From Bursaphelenchus xylophilus (taxonomy: Eukaryota > Nematoda > Chromadorea > Rhabditida > Aphelenchoididae): 64,000 nucleotides of DNA. The position numbers were made by a program, and so were the translations under genes. A model generated the notes under the pieces. That model made no database searches, was not told where the DNA came from, and saw nothing but the letters and a program-made list of their open reading frames with translations. Below are positions 1 to 12,299 of this stretch, in pieces. How positions within the stretch are numbered: the stretch's first letter is position 1; the number at the start of each line of letters is the position of its first letter. The stretch covers positions 11,718,001 to 11,782,000 of the forward strand of contig CAJFCV020000003.1 of NCBI GenBank assembly GCA_904066235.2. Direction: 5' to 3'.

Positions 1-1300
1 AATTTAAAGAAAATCTGAGCGTCGCACTTGGAGCACTTCTCCTGTGAATATAATATCGATATCAGAAGCGCATTCCCCTATAGCCCTTTCGTATTTCGTA
101 CAAAAGAAGATTCTTTCTTCTTATATTCTCCGATCAAAAAAAGATTCTAATTTTACGCCGCGTAAAATTCGAATCCCCATCTTGATCGCTCCATATCCGA
201 TACATTGAGAGTTGAAGAAACGGGGGAATTATGTAATACCTGTGCTCGGTATTATCTGAACTTAGCCGAACACTTATCAATAACGTTTATTTAGCAGCGA
301 TATAACAATTAGCAGCGATATAACAATATACAGTAAAATAATATAGATCACAAATAGGTACAGCCACTTTCTACTGTTTTGACGAGCGCTTAATGGGAGT
401 TTGGCGAACTCCTACCGGTTTACTGGTTCTTCGCCAAACTCTTTCTAGTCTAGTTTGTTGATTCCTTCAAAACTGGTACCTTCTAGTCACATAGTCACAA
501 AACTCTCTGTGTTTTGTGACTTTTATTTTCTTTGTCTCTTCCGACTGTTGCGTCGGATATTACAATTAAGCCGTAAACCTATTTCCTGTAACGTGTTTCC
601 TGGAAAAAAGGGGAAAAACAAGAGGGATTTTCAGGGAAAGTATTGCATTTACAGGGAAAGTGCTGCAAGTGTGACGCTCAAATTTTGATGAAACTTGGCA
701 CAAATTTAGACAAACTTTTTGTAAGGCATATGTGATAATTTTATAGCTCGCGCTTTGCAGAAAAAACAGAGATTTTTCGATCGGTAATTGTGGAAAATTT
801 GAGATTTTTTGCAAATTTTTCCATGAAAAGTTTCACGCCTATTTCTACTGTAGAGATTACATAACCCGGTAAGCCCGTATATCCGTCTTTGACATCGCAA
901 AAAAACATCTTTTTTACAACCAAAAATCTCGGTGGATTAGAGCACATTAGGAGCTCGGAAATCACTCTTAAAAATATTATTCTAACAAGGGAAGTATCCC
1001 AAGTGTGACGCTCAGATTTTCACAAAACTTGGCACAAATTTAGAGTTATTTTTTAAGACATATGCGAGGTTATTAGCTTGCGGTTTGCAGAGACAATCCA
1101 GATTTTTAGGTCGAATATGATAGAAAATGTAAGATTTTAAATTGGATTTTTTTTTCGCGAATTTTGTCAAGAAAAGTTTCATGCCTATTTCTACCGTAGA
1201 TGGTAATGTTTCTACAAAAAAAAAATAACTTTTTCAGCAAGAAACTGGCCAAGATATGACCGAAAATTTATTTCTTTCTGACCGCTCTCCGCGTCTCACG
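1..1300. repeat. Gene-free stretch with dispersed AT-rich repeat copies
   Basis: No supported gene. A short direct duplication (AGCAGCGATATAACAAT) lies near 294-328. Two related ~200-bp copies of a dispersed repeat occur at about 668-870 and 1004-1205. Both contain GTGTGACGCTCA, then a block close to AAACTTGGCACAAATTTAGA, then TTTGCAGA, and end near AGTTTCA(C/T)GCCTATTTCTAC. Related fragments recur near 9390-9480, 11290-11430, 16090 and 20670. No coding potential is visible and the class is unknown. Confidence 0.5.
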
Positions 1301-1302
1301 TA

Positions 1303-1562
1303 CAGTGAGGGACCTGATCCAGTGGCAAAAAACGTACCATTTTGGGTCCGGGAAGCATCAAAAATGTGGCAAAATGCTTCCCTATCCAAGTGAAAAAAGA
1401 CTCCGATTTCAAAAGCACGCCTGCTCATTTTATAACAGAAAGGGCGCGACTGTCAAAACGAAGTTTTTTTCACTTGGAGAAGGATGCATTTTGCCACATT
1501 TTTTGATACTTCCCAGATGCAAAATGGTAGGTTTTTTGCCACTGGATCGGGTCCCCCCCCTG
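1303..1562. mobile_element. TA-flanked palindromic MITE, family A, copy 1
   Basis: 260-bp near-palindrome bounded by TA on both sides (1301-1302 and 1563-1564). The ends start CAGTG and continue GGGACCTGATCCAGTGG; the inner arm repeats CAAAAAACGTACC in both orientations. TA duplication plus CAGTG ends suits a non-autonomous Tc1/mariner-type element. Five more copies lie at 20.4, 49.2, 56.2, 61.4 and 62.5 kb. Confidence 0.8.
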
Positions 1563-2284
1563 TACTTTCTCGGCCGCAAAAATCGTTCACTATCTCGGCC
1601 GCCTCTGCAAAGCGCTACCTAGGACTTTCAGGAATAGAAATCCCACCATATACTTAACGTGAAAATTTAAAGAAAATTTGAGAGTCATGTTGTGGAATAT
1701 ATAAATTTTTAACGGTAATTTCAACACGAATTTTTCACGACTGTAAACACTTTCGTTGTTCGTTTGAATGAGTAATAAATGAGGGGTGAAATGCCACTTG
1801 AAATACTAAAGCATAGTAAAAACGGAGGTGGATATTGCCCTTTTTTGGCTTAGTTTTCGGTCGCTAAGGTAATCATTAAAAAGTGCGACATGCTTGAAAA
1901 AAACATCTTTATAAAGTCTTGTTTTCGGCGACTTCACGTCGCGTATGCAAATAGCCGTCCTAACATTTGCCAAAATGCGCAAAACACAACCAAAATCAGG
2001 CAATTTCTCATCGAAAACACAGTTGAAAAACCCGTGTTTTTTTATAATGCCAACCTTTTTTTCCCCATTTTTTCACGGCGACTTCCAGGGTCGGCTCTCT
2101 TAAAACCGCACTAATCACAAGGCCCGACCCTTGTTTATCAGCCGTTAGGTGTTCGGACTTGGGTTGGAAGTTTTTTGGGCTGGAAAAACAAACGTTAGAG
2201 CTGAGCAACAAACGCGTCGGATATATTTAGTCCAAGGGTTTGCGGGATTCCTTTGATCGCTCTCTTCAGTTCGCGTGCTCTCTA

Positions 2285-2317
2285 GAATGGATGACCAAAT
2301 ATTTTGGTCATCCATTC
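2285..2317. repeat. 33-bp perfect inverted repeat
   Basis: GAATGGATGACCAAA and its exact reverse complement TTTGGTCATCCATTC are separated by three bases. A second short hairpin built on ATTCTACGACC / GGTCGTAGAAT lies at about 2593-2635. Both sit just left of the 2.7-kb palindrome. Confidence 0.7.
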
Positions 2318-2659
2318 CGCTGCTGCCACAAAGCGCTGGCTGAAATTTTCAGTCATTGTTTTGTGGATCTCTCAGAAAAAATATGTAAATTTTTAAGAAA
2401 AAAACATATTTTTAGACGAAAATATGCACTTGTTGGGTCCAAAATCTTTTCATTTTCCATGAGAAATTTTACAGTGCAAGAAGAAGTAGAAGCCACTCTG
2501 CGCCGGGAAAAAAGTCTATTAGTCTGTCGAGAAAATAATGTGGATTTATCGCAACGTCTGTGCCCGCTCTCCACTTTTTGCGTACTCTCTTATTCTACGA
2601 CCCAAGGCCGCAAAGGTCGTAGAATAGCTCAGCGGCGATTACATGAGCTAAAATCTTCA

Positions 2660-5400
2660 GTGATTTAAAAGAGAGTTTTTTACAGATTGAAGCTTCTCAT
2701 AACAAGGGCCGGACATTTCGAAAAAACGACCAACTCAGAATCTTTTGATATTTTGCATAGTTGTTGCACTGTGATAGCTGAACGTCAGCGTGAATTTTTA
2801 GTTTCTGAAACTACCGTATACGGGGGTTACGGTAGGTACAATTTTCACAAAGATTGGGTTCGTGTGTAAAAACCCCGAGGGGTAAAAGCACAAAACCTTG
2901 CCGTTTTACGTTTTTGACCATGGGGAACATTTTCATAATTGACAACTTTACCGTTGGATGTTGCCTTCGACTACTTTGAAAAATACCAAAGTACCGTATT
3001 GAATGTAACTTTTCGGCATTCTACTTGTCTCAACTTTTGAAACCTCTCAAAAATACTTTGACATGTGTGTAACAACATACCAAAAATGCGCGAAAATAAA
3101 AAGGGTGGTTTTGGAGTTACGGTACTTTGAAGGCAGCCGGTACGGTATTTCAAAAAATCATTTTTTTCAAAACCGGTGTGGAAGACCCGCAAACCTTGCA
3201 AAAATACGTTTTCGACCATGGCGAACATTTTTGTAATTGACACTTTTTTGTAGGATGCGGCCTTCGACCGCTATGAGAAATGTCAAGATACCATGATCAA
3301 TATAACTTTGCGGCATTCTACTTGTCTCAACTTTTGAAACCTCTCAAATATACCTTGACATGTATGCAACAATATATCAAAAATGCACGAAAATAAAAGG
3401 GGTGGTTTTGGAGTTACGGTACTTTGAAGGCAGCCGGTACCGTATATCAAAATTTCATTTTTTCTAAAATTGACGTAGAAACCCCGCAAACCTCGTCGAA
3501 ATACGTTTTCGAACCTCGCGAACATTTTTGTAATTGACACTTTTTTCGTAGGATGCGGCCTTCGACCGCTATGAGAAATGTCAAGATACCATGATCAATA
3601 TAACTTTCCGGCATTCAACTTGTCTCAACTTTTGAAACCTCTCAAATATACCTTGACATGTATGCAACAATATATCAAAAATGCACGAAAATAAAAGGGG
3701 TGGTTTTGGAGTTACGGTACTTTGAAGGCAGCCGGTACCGTATATCAAAATTTCATTTTTTCTAAAATTGACGTAGAAACCCCGCAAACCTCGTCGAAAT
3801 ACGTTTTCGAACCTCGCGAACATTTTTGTAATTGACACTTTTTTCGTAGGATGCGGCCTTCGACCGCTATGAGAAATGTCAAGATACCATGATCAATATA
3901 ACTTTCCGGCATTCAACTTGTCTCAACTTTTGAAACCTTTTAGAAACACCTTGACATATGTGTAACAACATATCAAAAATTTAGGAAAATAAAAGGGGTG
4001 GTTTTGGAGTTATGGTACTTTGAATTTTGGACATACAGTACACCTCGATTTATTCTCGGCTCAACTTTACGTAGATTGTCTTAAAAACAAAATGTAATGT
4101 TCTATGTATGTTGTACGACCCTCAAAAACTATTCTCACCAGGAAACTCAGAAAATTTTGGCGTAAGCATACTGTAACATATCGTGCGCAGATAATTACTT
4201 ACTGTAACAGCAAGATCAGCGATTTGTTAAATGTTTTGTACCGATTACCACGGTGTAGAGTCGTGTGTGCCATACGAGAGTAAAATCTTCCAAATTCGGA
4301 CATCAGCATCACAACAAAAGTTCGGTGTACTGTATGATCAAGATTAAAAGTACCATAACTCCAAAACCACCCCTTTTATTTTCCTAAATTTTTGACATGT
4401 TGTTACACATATGTCAAAGTGTTTTTAAAAGGTTTCAAAAGTTGAGACAAGTTGAATGCCGCAGAGTTATATTGATCATGGTATCTTGACATTTCTCATA
4501 GCGGTCGAAGGCCGCATCCTACAAAAAAAGTGTCAATTACAAAAATGTTCGCGAGGTTCGAAAACGTATTTCGACGAGGTTTGCGGGGTTTCTACGTCAA
4601 TTTTAGAAAAAATGAAATTTTGATATACGGTACCGGCTGCCTTCAAAGTACCGAAACTCCAAAACCACCCCTTTTATCTTTGTGCATTTTTGATATGTTG
4701 TTACATACATGTCAAGGTATATTTGAGAGGTTTCAAAAGTTGAGACAAGTAGAATGCTGATAAGTTATATTGTTCATGGTATATTGGTCATTTCCCAAGT
4801 AGTCGACAACTGCATCCTACAGAAAAAGTGTCAATTACAAAAATGTTCGCCATGGTCGAAAACATATTTTGGCAAGGTTTGCGGGTCTTCCACACCGGTT
4901 TTGAAAAAAATGATTTTTTGAAATACCGTATCGGCAACATCCAAAGTACCATAACTCCAAAACCACCCCTTTTATTTCCGCGCATTTTTGGTATGTTGTT
5001 ACACACATGTCAAAGTATGTTTGAGATGTTTCAAAAGTTGAGACAAGTAGAATGCCGAAAAGTTACATTCAATACGGTACTTTGGTATTTTTCAAAGTAG
5101 TCGAAAGCTATATCCTACGGCGAAAGTGTCAATTATGAAAATGTTCCCCATGGTCAAAAACGTAAAACAGCGAAGTTTTGTGTCTTTACTCCTTGGGGTT
5201 TTTACACACGAACCCAATCTTTCTGAAAATTGTATCTACCGTAACCCCCGTATAAGGTAATTTCTGAAACTAAAAATTCGTACTGACGTTCAGCTATCAC
5301 AGTACAACAATTACGCAAAATATCAAAAGATTCTAAGTTGGTCGTTTTTTCGAAATGTCCGGGCCATCCTTCGAGTTGTAAAAAACTCTCTTTTAAATAC
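2660..5400. repeat. 2.7-kb palindrome made of ~298-bp tandem units
   Basis: The left arm begins TTTAAAAGAGAGTTTTTTAC (about 2665) and the right arm ends with its near reverse complement (about 5375-5397). Inside the left arm a ~298-bp unit, recognisable by GGATGCGGCCTTCGACCGC, repeats head to tail (about 2950, 3250, 3549, 3847); the units at 3250 and 3549 are almost identical. The right arm carries about 2.6 inverted units. A ~330-bp non-repeated centre (about 4025-4350) lies between the arms. The 76-90 residue reading frames that recur here follow the repeat and have no conserved protein character. The element class is unknown. Confidence 0.8.
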
Positions 5401-5412
5401 ATATACGCAGCT

Positions 5413-5571
5413 TATCAGTCTGTCGGGAAAAGAATGTGGATTTGCTGTAGAAAAATGTCTCGGCTCGTCGCAGACGTACACCAAATCTACAGCCGCGGCT
5501 AGCCGTCGAAAAGCGATGATAGGCGATTCCAAGGCGCGACAAATCCACATTACTCTACCGACAGACTGATA
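5413..5571. mobile_element. MITE with TATCAGTCTGTCGGG ends (family B)
   Basis: 159 bp between TATCAGTCTGTCGGGAAAA and the inverted end CCGACAGACTGATA, consistent with TA target sites. The interior is GC-richer and partly palindromic. A half-copy (about 5580-5690) and the next full copy follow immediately. Confidence 0.8.
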
Positions 5572-5692
5572 TTACTCACTTGTCGGGAAAATAATGTGGA
5601 TTTATCGCATAAAATGTCTTGCCTTCTCGCTGTCGCCCACCAAATCTTCAGTTAGCCGCCGCACAGCAACAACAAACTTTTTGGAGAAATAA

Positions 5693-5842
5693 TATCGGTT
5701 TGTCGGGAAAATAATGAGCACTCTGTTGCATCGCAAATCGCATCGTCGCATGGAAAATGAATTGTGCCGGGGCAAAATCAAACTTCTTTTCACTTCAGCG
5801 ACGCAGCGACATTGTTCTCATTATTTTCCCGACAAACTGATA
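5693..5842. mobile_element. MITE family B copy
   Basis: 150 bp from TATCGGTTTGTCGGGAAAAT to ATTTTCCCGACAAACTGATA. The interior carries the usual GCATCGCAAATCGCATCG and CACTTCAGCGACGCAGCGAC blocks. Confidence 0.8.
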
Positions 5843-5849
5843 GTACGTT

Positions 5850-7640
5850 CAATTTCCCCCAAAAAACTTCCCCCAAAATCGATCAGCCGTTTTTTGCCAA
5901 ACAACCCAACTTCTTTCACTCAACCCGCTCCACCCCAAAAATGCGCCACAAACACATCTTTTTTGGTGGTGGTGAAAGTTGTTCGTTCTGACTCAACGTC
6001 TTTTAATGATATGCAAAAAAACAGAAAGAGAACGTCTCTCAATCTGATCTTTCGCTACTTTTGTCACCGAAAATCATTTGTCTAATGAATTTGCGGAATT
6101 GGAGTGCCTATTTTCGACAATAAACAGATTACAAACTAATAAAAAATTTAGCCTGTTTACATTCGTATAGTCCAAAAACATGCCCGAAAACATGTATGGA
6201 AGAGATTTTACATGTTGAACAAATAAGATTTGGTTTCAAAACAGGGAAAATTTGTAAAAACAGTCTTATTTTAGGTTGGAAGTGGGCGAAATTTAAGGAA
6301 ATTAAATATGACACTAGAGTTTTTTCTAAGAATTATACGAGATAATTCTTATAGCATGGGTTTTATATAAATCAAGGAGATTTTTAGGTTAAAAGTTGCC
6401 CAAAAATTTGAATTTTTTTTTGCGATTTTTTTATGAAAAGTGTCCCACAGAAATATTAGGGTGTCCCATAAGTCTTGCAAATTTTGAGTTGTCGATTTGC
6501 GCGAATTCTTGTAAGCTTTGAAACGCATTATGGAGTATGTTGGATATACGGGTTTGAAGCTCAGATAAAGCGCTTCTAAACCATATATGACTACGCCACA
6601 TAAGGTCCACCTGCCACCCACACTGCCCCGATATTGTACTAGACATTAAAAAAAACTTGGCTGTTGATGTTAAAATAGATATATGCTTTGTAAAATCAGG
6701 TCTGTAGGCCCACAAAACGTGAAAATAGGACGCATGATAGCTTTGAATCTTATTCTAGTTTGCGCTGCGAGACAAGCATGGGTACTTCTGCGGTGATTTA
6801 ACCATCATGAAAACTGTTGTACTCATGCTTTTCTGACCAAGTTTTTCAAAGTGTGGCCGTAGCTGTGCATAATATAGCTTTATTAAAAATAATATAACCC
6901 TTTTCTTCTTCGTCCAAAATGTCGCTATGCAAAAACAATGCAAGAAAAGTCAGGGCACAAGCGACAGCCCAAAATAGCCTATTTAACAGTGCAAAGTGAA
7001 CTTCTGTTTTCTCACAGTGCTGTCGCCGAAATCACGCGTATTTACGACCGGATTTGTCTAAGTTTGGCCAAATTTCAAACTAGAAATTTTGGTTATTTCT
7101 CGCTAAAAATCATCTCACCAATCGTTGAATATATCGGCCGCAATGATTGATGAATATTTCGAGTGCGCGTGCAATGCGGAAACTCTTTTTAAGGCATGCA
7201 TAAGTGATGTTTACTACGTGCCGACTATAAAGTAAAATTCGAAACCGCATTTTTTCGAATTTCCTAACATTAAAATTGCCACAAATTTTACAAATTCTCC
7301 TGTAAAACACGTCAATTCCACCTGAAAACGGATGTTTTTGAGCGAGTTGGCTCACAACATTGGCCAGAAAAACATATCGAAACAGTTTTTTTTCTCAACT
7401 CTAATGCCATTTGCTACAAATTAAGCCGCTTTGTGCGTGAAGGCTGGGCCTCGCAAAACACGGTCGGAACCGCGAATTCGCCTTCGTAAAGCCCGATATT
7501 TACAAAAGCGCGGGGATTAATCCCAAAACGGCACCTTGGGGATATTAAAAACACACCCCAACCACACCTTGCATGCGTCTAATATGGGCAAATAAAACCC
7601 GAAACGGAACATAGAATGAATAATGTAACAGTTTTCGGGT
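5850..7640. other. Gene-free interval
   Basis: I see no gene with codon bias, a recognisable domain or credible splice structure here. Open frames are short and AT-rich. Confidence 0.4.
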
Positions 7641-7650
7641 AGTAAAAAGT

Positions 7651-8545
7651 GGAACTGGGACGATTGGGGAAAAAGACGATTGGGGAAAAGTACGATTGGG
7701 GAAACCGAAAAGTATTATTTTTCTTCCATGCAAATGTCGAAGTCAGGATAATAGAGGGTGCTCATTTCGAAAATGACATTCATTTTTTTGATTCTTACTT
7801 TTTTCCTTAAGTAGTACTGTTATTTTTTTTAAATTTTCGAAAAATACTGGATTTAGGGGATTTCGAAGGTGCTGGTTTCGAAAATCACGTTCATTTTTCC
7901 TCTAGTACTATATAGTACTATTCTGATACTATATAGTACGAGGTCAAAATATGGCTTTTGACGTTAATGGTGTTGTTTTGGTGCTTAGTACTCTTCAAAA
8001 ACACGTTTTAAAGACTTGGTGCTATATAGTACTACCTGATACTATGTAGTACGAGGTGTAAAGTTGGCCTTTAGGCGTTCGTGGTGTTGTTCTGGTGCTT
8101 AGTACGCCTATTTTTACTTCGTACTACATAGTATCAGACAGTACTATATAGCACCAAGTCTTTAAAACGTGTTTTTGAAGAGTACTAAGCATCAAAACAA
8201 CACCATTAACGTCAAAAGCCATATTTTCACTTCGTACTATATAGTATCAGAATAGTACTATGTAGTACTAGAGGAAAAATTTACATGATTTTCGAAATCA
8301 GCACCCTCGAAACCCCCTAAATCGAGTATTTATGAAAAAAATCAAAAATTACTACTTTACAGTACTACTTAAGGAAAAAAGTAAGAATCAAAAAAATGAA
8401 TGTCATTTTCGAAATGAGCACCCTCGATTATCTTAACTTCGACATTTGCATGGAAGAAAAATAATACTTTTCGGTTTCCCCAATCGTACTTTTCCCCAAT
8501 CGTCTTTTTCCCCAATCGTCTTTTTCCCCAATCGTCCAACTCCGG
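7651..8545. repeat. ~0.9-kb palindrome with iterated ends and GTACTATATAGTAC core motifs
   Basis: The outer ends carry three to four iterations of GACGATTGGGGAAAAA (left) and the complementary TTTTTCCCCAATCGTC (right). Inward, both arms share a block with TTTCGAAATGAGCACCCTC on one side and its complement on the other. The inner arms repeat the self-complementary GTACTATATAGTAC and relatives. The centre is near 8.1 kb. Iterated terminal repeats plus long arms recall foldback-type elements, but no transposase is present. Confidence 0.75.
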
Positions 8546-8723
8546 TAAAAAGTAGTATTTTTGAGGGAACTAATAATAAGAAAAGTTAGTTTTGAGACAT
8601 TTTTGGGGGTAATAAAGTGTCTCATATATAGTGTCACATATTCAACAATTATTGACGCCGAGAGAGTATGCGAAGCGCGGAGAGCGGTCTGAGAAAAACT
8701 CTATGTTTTAATTAAAGCTGAAG

Positions 8724-8882
8724 TATCAGTCTGTCGGAAAAATAATGATCACTCTGTAACATCAAAAATCGCATCGCCGCCGAGGAAATGAATTGTGTCG
8801 CGGCAAGATAAAACTGCTTTTCACTTCAGCGACGCGACCGGCGCGGCAACATTGTGCTCATTATTTTCCCTACAGATTGATA
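8724..8882. mobile_element. MITE family B copy
   Basis: 159 bp from TATCAGTCTGTCGG to the diverged end TTTTCCCTACAGATTGATA. It has the typical interior with ATCGCATCGCCGCCGAG and TTCACTTCAGCGACGCGACC. Confidence 0.75.
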
Positions 8883-9498
8883 TTGCATGGACAAAATAGC
8901 AAAAAAAAAGTCAAATTTAGACCAAGTTTTAGACCAAAAAAAACGCCTTGGCTGCTCTGCAACACGCGAGCTAGGAATCTCATGTCTTATAAAAATTAAC
9001 CTTAAATTTTGACTGGTCAAAAAAAGCTGAAGTAAATCTAACAACGAAAAAATGTTAAAAAAAACAACTTTTTTCCTATGTAAAAAAACCCTTCCAAAAA
9101 AGGAACCCCCGGTTTTTTTTACAACCCGTGGAAATTTATGGCCCTTTCCAAAAAAGTTTCAAAGTACCAAATTGCCTTCCAATACCATAAATCATCGGAA
9201 AAATGTCTAAAACATCACATTTCCCCTCATGATTCACAATTTACGCACTTTTCTTGATTTTTTGAACTAAAAGACTAATCGAATTGTACTAATAAAATGA
9301 CAAATTGTAAAGAAAGTTTTGGCTAAAGGAAAATGGAGCTAAAAAAAGGATTTATGCCGTATTTTAAAATGAAAGTCATCTAAAAAACGCTCAGATTTTG
9401 ATGAAACATGGCGACAATTTAGAATAATTTTTTCAAAGACGCATGCTCCAAGCTCGCGATTTGCTGAAACAAGCACGATTTTTAGCCCTTTGCCCCGT

Positions 9499-9849
9499 TG
9501 TCACGAGTTCAGTGAGAGCACGTGTATATAGGGTCCCTGTTCTAGTTGCTATTTCTGATCCCAAGCCCGAACAATACTATACAAACAACGATGACAAACG
9601 ACTAACCATACTCAGGAAACAACTTCACAAATGAACTCACAATACTGGACTCCACCAACACAAGAGTTGACCATAGGCAAATCAATAATAGACAATAGAA
9701 AATACGACGGTTTATTGCACACAACACAACATACAACCGGGAAAAGACAGAACACAAATAATAATAATAATTGGCGATTTCTCTTCCTTTTATACCAATT
9801 TGTCGGTCATTCCGTGGGAATATGCAAATTCGCACGCGAAGTCGTGACA
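9499..9849 (-). mobile_element. Solo LTR, minus orientation
   Basis: 351 bp with TG...CA termini. Read on the minus strand it begins TGTCACGACTTCGCG and contains TATAAAAGGAAGAGAA (TATA box) and a downstream AATAAA. It is flanked by a perfect 4-bp duplication CCGT (9495-9498 and 9850-9853). No internal retroelement genes are attached, so it is a solo LTR left by recombination. A second copy in the opposite orientation lies at 11796-12108. Confidence 0.8.
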
Positions 9850-10335
9850 CCGTGCGATCTTCAAAAAGAATTTCCAGTTGCACGGTGCAATTTCTAAACA
9901 ATTATTTGCTCAGCACAGTGCAATTGCTAAAAAAATTTTTTTTCTTGTGGCACACTGCAACTTCCAAAAAAAGATTCTCTTTGCACAGTGCAACCTCCAA
10001 AAAAGAATTCCCTTTGCACAGTGCAATTACCAAAAAGAATTCTTCCTGCTGCACAGTGCAATTACCAAAGAAACTATCTTCCTGCTGCACAGTGCAATTA
10101 CCAAAAAAATTTGCCCTTTTGCACAGTGCAATTACCAAAAAAATTTGCCCTTTTGCACAGTGCAATTACCAAAGAAATTATCTTCCTGCTGCACAGTGTA
10201 ACCTCCAAAAAATATTTTTCTCCTGCACAGTGCAATTTCAAATCTACAAGCTTCTTTTGCACAGAACAGCACCAAAAAATTCCGTTGCACAGTGCAATTT
10301 CCATTATCATTTTTTTGCACAGTGCAATCCCCTAT
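9850..10335. repeat. Tandem array of TTGCACAGTGCAA units
   Basis: About a dozen units of roughly 30-40 bp, each with the odd palindrome TTGCAC-A-GTGCAA (or a one-base variant) followed by A-rich filler such as TTACCAAAAAAATT. Spacing varies, and the filler is also repetitive, unlike CRISPR spacers. Every frame is open because the unit lacks stops, so the long reading frames here are artefacts. Confidence 0.8.
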
Positions 10336-11104
10336 AATTACCCCCCCCCCTGGGGCGCTGTGTATTAGATCAATAATCAAAAATTACGAAACGAACTTGT
10401 CGCGGACCGCTGTTCCTTCGGCCCATGTTGACTTTGGTACGAAAGGGGATCCAACCTGTGAATCTACCTCATCAGAGTCCAAACAAAAGGCCTCGCGGGC
10501 AATAAGGCCCACTGATATTCAATACTCCCGCGTTTTATCGTGGTCCGCGTTCGTTTTAGTGCATGTTCGTCGAAATAAAATGGGGAAATTTTGTTCGAAA
10601 AAATGGAGAATATCAAAAAATTGGGGAAGAAATTAAAAAAATATCAAAAAAAATAGATTTTTGGTCTAAAAAAATCTCAAAAATCAAAAATTTCAAAATT
10701 TCACTAGGCCAAAAAATCCCGGCCATGAAATTTCCACATCGTCTGGGGCACTTTTGTCATCATTTTTCGAAATTACTTTACACTTTTCAGACATCCTTGA
10801 TAATTTTTGTCAATTATATGGCCAAAAAGTTCTCCGTTTAGTACGTTACTGTGCCATAGTACAAGGGCACTACTTTTTAACTATTTACAAAGACGATTAA
10901 CCAAATTTTCTGACCGAACTCATCCCGAAATCCTCGGAAAAATGAGATTTTTACGGATTAAATGCGTTTAATCCCAAAAAAGTCTCGGTTTGAGGTCAAA
11001 AGTCAAGAGTTTTGACAAGTAAGACTACTGTAGTGACGTCAAAAATTGCTTGTAAGAATTGCTACAGCGACTGAGAGACTTTTATAATACAAAAAAAAAT
11101 TTTT

Positions 11105-11735
11105 TTTGTTCTGCACCGTGCAAAGCCCATTGAAAATTGCGCACGGTGCAAAACTGCCAATTTTGTTGTAATAACAAAAAATGGTCACGTTTTTAGAAAC
11201 CGAATGTAGTTTTTGTAAGCGCGTCTTGTAGCTGGACTTGTAAAAAAATACAATTTTTTGGGCCCTGTGACTTACAATATTCGCGAAAATTCGGAAATAT
11301 TTCTAAATTTGGGAATTTGCAGTAGTCACAAGCGTGATGCGCAAAGTTTCTTTAGATTTTGCACACACGACGGGGTTATACCACATATCAATGATTAGAA
11401 ATTTTAGCTCGCACTTTGCAGAGGCAACCAAGATATTCAACAATCTTTGCGGCCGAGAGAGTATGAAAAACGCGGAGAGAGGTCAGAGAAAGACTTTTTT
11501 GGCCATATCCTTGCCACTTCCGTGCGGAAAAAATTGATTTTTTGTGAAAACATTACCCCGATTACGCATTTTTTGAAAAGTACGCAGACTTTTTGTCACC
11601 CGGCCGCACCATGCAAAACCCCCATTTTGCACTGTGCATTTGAAATTTTGCATGTGCGACAAAATATTGCGAGATATTGAAGCGATTTCTGAATTGCACG
11701 GTGCAAAACGTCAACTGCACAGTGCAGAAAACTTG
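11105..11735. repeat. Scattered GCAC(N)GTGC palindromes
   Basis: At least five dispersed 11-13 bp sites of the form TGCAC-N-GTGCA, with A/T or C/G at the centre, occur between the 9.9-kb array and the right-hand solo LTR. They lie in AT-rich DNA without a supported gene. Confidence 0.5.
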
Positions 11736-11795
11736 CGACAAAAAGTCTACGCACTTTCTGAAATCACCGAGGTTTTAAGTCTGAAAGTTGGTCAA

Positions 11796-12108
11796 TGTCA
11801 CGACTTCGCGTGCGAATTTGCATATTCCCACGGAATGTCCGACAAATTGGTATAAAAGGAAGAGAAGTCGCCAATTATGACTAGCATTAATTTGTGTTTT
11901 TGTGTCTGTTCTTTCCCGGTTCTGGCCAATAAAGTCTACTATATTTACTATTTTTCTATTGATTTGTCTATGGTCACATCGTCTGGAGTCAATATCGTGA
12001 GTTCACATTTTTCTTGCCGGTGTCCTCTTCTCCGGGTTAGGTAGTGAATACTAGTAGTAGCGGGCAAGTTAAGGGCCTTACACCACGACTCATACCTAAG
12101 TCGTGACA
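11796..12108 (+). mobile_element. Solo LTR, plus orientation
   Basis: 313 bp starting TGTCACGACTTCGCG and ending AAGTCGTGACA, so the termini are themselves inverted repeats. It has TATAAAAGGAAGAGAA (about 11853) and a polyadenylation signal GGCCAATAAAG. It is flanked by the 4-bp duplication TCAA (11792-11795 and 12109-12112). It is the same family as 9499-9849. Confidence 0.8.
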
Positions 12109-12140
12109 TCAAACTTCGACAATTTTTTTGTGAGTGTACA

Positions 12141-12299
12141 TATCAGTCTGTCGGGAAAATAATGAGCACTCTGTCGCATCGAAAATCGCATCGCCACCGA
12201 GAAAACGAATTGGTTCGCGGGAACACCAAATTCCTTTTAATTTCAGCGACGCGATTGGCGCAGCGACATTGCGCTCATTATTTTCCCGACAAACTGAAA
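12141..12299. mobile_element. MITE family B copy
   Basis: 159 bp from TATCAGTCTGTCGGGAAAAT to ATTTTCCCGACAAACTGAA. The interior is close to the 5.7 and 8.7-kb copies. Confidence 0.8.

Noticed and set aside
2971..5100. Family of 76-90 residue frames beginning MSITKMFA
   Set aside because: They coincide with the 298-bp units of the palindrome in both orientations and have no start context, codon bias or domain.
9850..10335. CRISPR-like array
   Set aside because: Unit length varies, the filler between palindromes is itself repetitive, there are no cas genes, and the host is a eukaryote.
9771..10368. Open frames of 107-188 residues over the GCACAGTGCAA array
   Set aside because: The repeated unit happens to lack stops in several frames on both strands; the translations are low-complexity iterations of the DNA repeat.
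9499..12108. A full-length LTR retrotransposon between the two LTRs
   Set aside because: The LTRs are in opposite orientation, each has its own target duplication, and no gag or pol frames lie between them.
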